This document shows positions 60,540-64,000 of a DNA stretch of 64,000 bases, one piece after another. The notes under the pieces were generated by a model. It was given only the letters and a program-made list of their open reading frames with translations, ran no database searches and was not told the DNA's origin. The stretch spans positions 29,994,892-30,058,891 of the forward strand of contig CM067507.1 in assembly GCA_034509495.1 (NCBI GenBank). Direction: 5' to 3'. Source of the stretch: Acestrorhynchus altus (lineage: Eukaryota > Chordata > Actinopteri > Characiformes > Acestrorhynchidae). Position 1 is the stretch's first letter; each line of letters begins with the position of its first letter. The position numbers and the translations under genes were made by a program.

Positions 60540-62310
60540 AGTAAGATCTGGAATAATAACAGAAGTCATATTAGGATGACATTTAAAGACATGACAAACA
60601 AAAGTCCTCTTTACAGTATAGAGACCTGTATGTTAAATTCCTCACGCTGTAATCTACATTACATACCTATTACTTTCATTGGTCTCCAAGATTTTATACT
60701 ACTTACTGAATAACAAATCTTAAAATCTTAATCAAAAAAGAAGGCAAAAAAAATAACAGACCAAGTAACTGTCAGGGTTAGGGTTAGTTACTGCGGAATT
60801 TGACTGGACATGGTTCTGGAGGCCAACAGAGTGACAGACTCTCTATTAGTCAACAAGGTAGTTCCTTGGTGTGGTTTGATTTCTCAGCTTGACCTCCACA
60901 ATTCCCCAATTTAATGTGCTGTCATTGCTATATGATCCAAAACAATTATGAGTTTGATTTTTCTTTATGCAGTATAATGTAGATATCAAACATGTTCCTC
61001 TGTCTCAGTGTTGTTCCATCCATGTATGTTTTCCAGTCATGACTCATGCACCTTATTTGCTCCTTCCGTGACTTCTGATTGATCCCTGGAGAGGCTTTGG
61101 CCATTGACCTCAAAGTGGGTCAGAGGCCACTCATAAGTTTCCTCCCCTGGAGCTTGCAATGTTCCAGCTATGCTCAGTGTAACTGAAGGTCCTGAGAACA
61201 TCAGCGGAGGAGAAGCTGAAGGTTGGGAGGGCCCTGTCACCAGGCAGCTTGAAGGCTGACACCAGCTTTAGTATGTTCAGTATGCTGACGTGGTGGGCTC
61301 CACAAATGAATGCTTTGAGAGGAACACCCAGCCTCTTGGCATTGCATAAATAAAATGTAGTGAATTTTACAGAAATACTATCTACTTACTCTAAGGCCCC
61401 ATTAAGCCAACCACGCCACTTTGTCTGTGTGAGGTCCACATGGTCCTTTTGAAAAGAATATTTGAAATACTTTATTACATTTAAGAAAATTCTACTTTTC
61501 ACAGAAGATGAGGGAAGTAAGCACGGCTGCAAATGACGTTCATTTGAGTCAGTGAGTCTGACTCTGTGGAAGATTTTCAGTTATATATCCAGAAAAGATC
61601 TCTCATATCCTACAAAAATATTCAGACAGGCTGGTGAGTCTTCTCAGAAGTGCTGTGAGGTTGAAGACAGACCACTCTCATTGTGGATCTCTTGTGAGAG
61701 AAAAGATTGGATTACACAATGGCCATAAGGCCAGCTGGACCCTTGAAACACGTTTAGTTGCAAAATCAGCTAAAAACAGTTAAAGCTCTCTCATCATGAC
61801 GACCTGTTACTATGCCCACATTTTCTCTTTGTGTTTCCGGCATTGTCCAAGCCTCCTCTGGCCTATAGATGGGAAAGACTGGTGATGTTTAACAGATGCA
61901 GAAGCAGTTTTGGCATGCTTAATAATGTGTGCAGACATGCATTCACACAGAGTTTAATTACACACTAATGAGCAAGAAATGTCTTCAGTGGTGGAAAGGC
62001 ACACACAGACCCCTTCACAATGAATGGCAAATTGGGCCACTCCTAATAAACACAAACTATATTCTGGAAAAGATAGGATGTAAATATCTTTTAACTGGAG
62101 GCTGTTTTTACCACCGTATGGTTTAAACTATAATGAATTTATTATTTTCAATTTCAAATGTCAAAACATAAGTTCATATTCAAGTTAATATTTCATTTCA
62201 CTTTCATTTGTAACCAGTTTAAAAGATACTGATGGTAAAACCGAAAACCATTCCCATCACAACAGGCTTTGTGTCAGTAATGACATTTTTCACTTTTATA
62301 AGATAAAAAT
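60540..62310 (+). other. intronic stretch without recognised features
   Basis: Includes GTCAGGGTTAGGGTTAGTTA at 60771-60790, two telomere-like TTAGGG units only. No gene recognised. Confidence 0.5.
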
Positions 62311-62316
62311 GACCTG

Positions 62317-62490
62317 CACTGTTAAGAGTACAAGCTCCTTGAAGAACATTTGGAGGCTTTTCAGTTTGAAACAGTGGAGCAACCCTTTCAAAGTACTTCA
62401 AGGACCTTTTAATTAAACATTGAAGGTTTCCTGAAGCACCGTAAGAAGTTCCTCCTCAGTTGTACGTTGAAGAACTTCCAAAACTTGAAC
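62317..62490. mobile_element. MITE of the 37.7-kb family, right end lost
   Basis: CACTGTTAAGAGTACAAGCT then CCTTGAAG, TTTCAGTTTGAAACAGTGGA and TACGTTGAAGAACTTCCAAA follow the order of the copy at 37676-37891. The final inverted terminus is missing. Confidence 0.65.
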
Positions 62491-62494
62491 ATAG

Positions 62495-64000
62495 TAATTA
62501 ATTTATGTTTGTAAAATTTCCCTGTTAACAATAAGCAGTATTGTCACCTGGTACTTAATACTCAATGATCTCGATTAAATTACTTTAAAAAAACTTCCAA
62601 ATGTTGTTGTACCCTTATGGATGACATATACTGATTGTTGTGTTTAAGTTGTTATAAAACCACAGTTATTCTTTAATAGACTGAACACAAGATAAAATAT
62701 AGAAAAAAATAAAATTGTTCCTCATTTTGTTCTAAAATGATTTAGCTCTGTACTCTCTTAGCTCAGAAATGCACGTCAACCAACAATATTCTCTTAACTC
62801 CAGGCTGAATTTGGGTAGGAATGTGCAGGAAATGTTTATAGGTCTATTTGGTTTGTTTATTAAAAGACTTTGTGCCTTGGCTTGTTTATACAATTTCATT
62901 TTGGCCGTGCTGGAAGAAGCTTATCCTTTCTCCATTTCTCTGCTATTTGAACACTGGAGCCACTTTGTGCATTGCTGGAGAGGTGGAGGTATTGTCTGCG
63001 GCTCCTAGGCCCAAATGATGCAGCGTGGATCCACCAGGCTCTTCGTTATCCCCTGCTGATATCCTACAGGCTGTGCCAGCCAAAGACTATTTCAATCCCC
63101 AGCAGTATTCACTCACAGTCATCAAAAAGAAATCCAACCCCTGCACAAACAAAACTCCAGCCTTTGAATAAATGCAGGAATTTTAACCGTTCAGCACCTT
63201 CTAAAAGCAAACTCAAACAAACATCTCTTGTCCAGCCAACATTATTCTGGGTCTCATTTTGGTCTGCCGCTTTCACTGTGAAATTTGTCGGTTGGTTCTT
63301 TTTGACTCTCTTTACAGGCCAAAGTTGCCCAGTTAACTCACCACACTATCTTCTTCCCAAATCAGTGCCATCTGTAGGGCTTTCATTTTGCCAGCTCATG
63401 CTTTTTTCTTTATTAGCATGCAGAGATGAAAGGTGACCTTAACCAATAGTGTAAACTGTTTGGATACTGGGAGGTGTCTTTCGAAACAGCCTGAACTAGA
63501 TGAACCAATCACAGCGCTCACAGATTATATAAGTGTGTCAACTAGTGGCGTCTGCCGCTTGTTAAATTTTATGTAGCAAACATCATGCACTTCAAAGTGG
63601 CTGCATTGAAGCTAGTTGGCAGTGTTTCTGTTTGAAAGCAGGAATTCATGTGGAGTGAACCCTGTGTGTATCCAAACATTTGTTTAGAGTTGTGTGCAAC
63701 CCAACAGCAACAAGGAGAAAGCAGATTTATTGCTTTAGTTTAAGGTTAAGTGCTCAGTTGTTTTTGTTCGAGATGTTCTTCAGCTTCATCAGACTAGTTT
63801 AGATTAGTTCATAAATACAAGTATGAAGGACAAAAAAATGGCAGAGACACATTGGACTTAAATGCACTGCAGAATAGTGCTTAATTTACTCTATTGGTCT
63901 ACTCATCAGAAGTGTTTATTCAGTGTACAGGGCAGCATGAAGAGAACAAAAAACAAACAAAAATGGAGATACATGGTTTTCACAACAGCAGCATAATTTG
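62495..64000 (+). other. window end without recognised features
   Basis: No element recognised. A + frame at 62972-63436 (154 codons) has no recognised motif and is judged a chance frame. Confidence 0.5.

Noticed and set aside
60771..60790. TTAGGG-like units suggesting an interstitial telomere
   Set aside because: Only two units, well within chance for a sequence this long.
61248..61300. CAG followed by CTTGAAGGCTGAC, which could read S-L-K-A-D after exon 4 phase 2 like the next Piezo2 exon
   Set aside because: Only four or five residues agree. The frame then gives TSFSMFSMLTWWAP, with no trace of the conserved VFVPDIG motif.
62972..63436. 154-codon plus-strand open frame near the window end
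   Set aside because: Composition and content resemble random translation, with no domain and no related frame nearby.

Overview
The window is vertebrate nuclear DNA, almost certainly from a teleost fish and probably an ostariophysan (characin, catfish or relative). Three things point there: a split gene with canonical GT-AG introns of 14 to 21 kb; an AT-rich intronic background with long CA/GT, GA, TA and TAG microsatellites; and dense relics of Tc1/mariner transposons, MITEs, L2-type LINEs and tRNA-derived SINEs of kinds familiar from fish genomes. There is no bacterial-style gene, operon or CRISPR array, and no virus.

One host gene can be supported: the 5' part of piezo2, the mechanically gated cation channel, on the + strand. 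Three short coding exons are visible at 14593-14688 (96 nt), 35308-35433 (126 nt) and 49733-49775 (43 nt). Joined, they read without a break into about 88 residues that align with the N-terminus of PIEZO2 from just after its first exon, with matching intron phases (1, 1, 1, then 2). The first coding exon should lie upstream of the window and the fifth downstream. I could not find either one inside it.

Layout: 1-14592 is intron 1 (fragments of a Tc1-like family, a SINE, MITEs). 14689-35307 is intron 2, the most TE-rich part: Tc1 relics at 15.9-17.0 and 20.0 kb, L2 tails at 19.3 and 21.2 kb, a double nested MITE at 24.5-24.9 kb, a palindromic MITE carrying an L2 insertion at 25.8-27.2 kb, a 16/23-bp minisatellite at 32.2-32.7 kb and a TAG-rich tract at 34.1-35.06 kb that stops 245 bp before exon 3. 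35434-49732 is intron 3: an unexplained GC-rich block, LINE pieces of three kinds, long dinucleotide repeats, two adjacent hAT-like MITEs, and a MITE ending about 53 bp before exon 4. 49776-64000 is the start of intron 4, with a cluster of three distinct Tc1 lineages at 56.9-60.5 kb.

All transposase and reverse transcriptase frames seen are broken, or have lost catalytic residues where these can be judged. I see no previously undescribed multi-gene system. The notable points are the nested palindromic elements, repeats lying very close to piezo2 splice sites, and in-frame intronic ATGs upstream of exons 2 and 3 that could serve alternative 5' ends. Family names and comparisons with PIEZO2 and repeat consensuses come from memory and recognition, not from searches.
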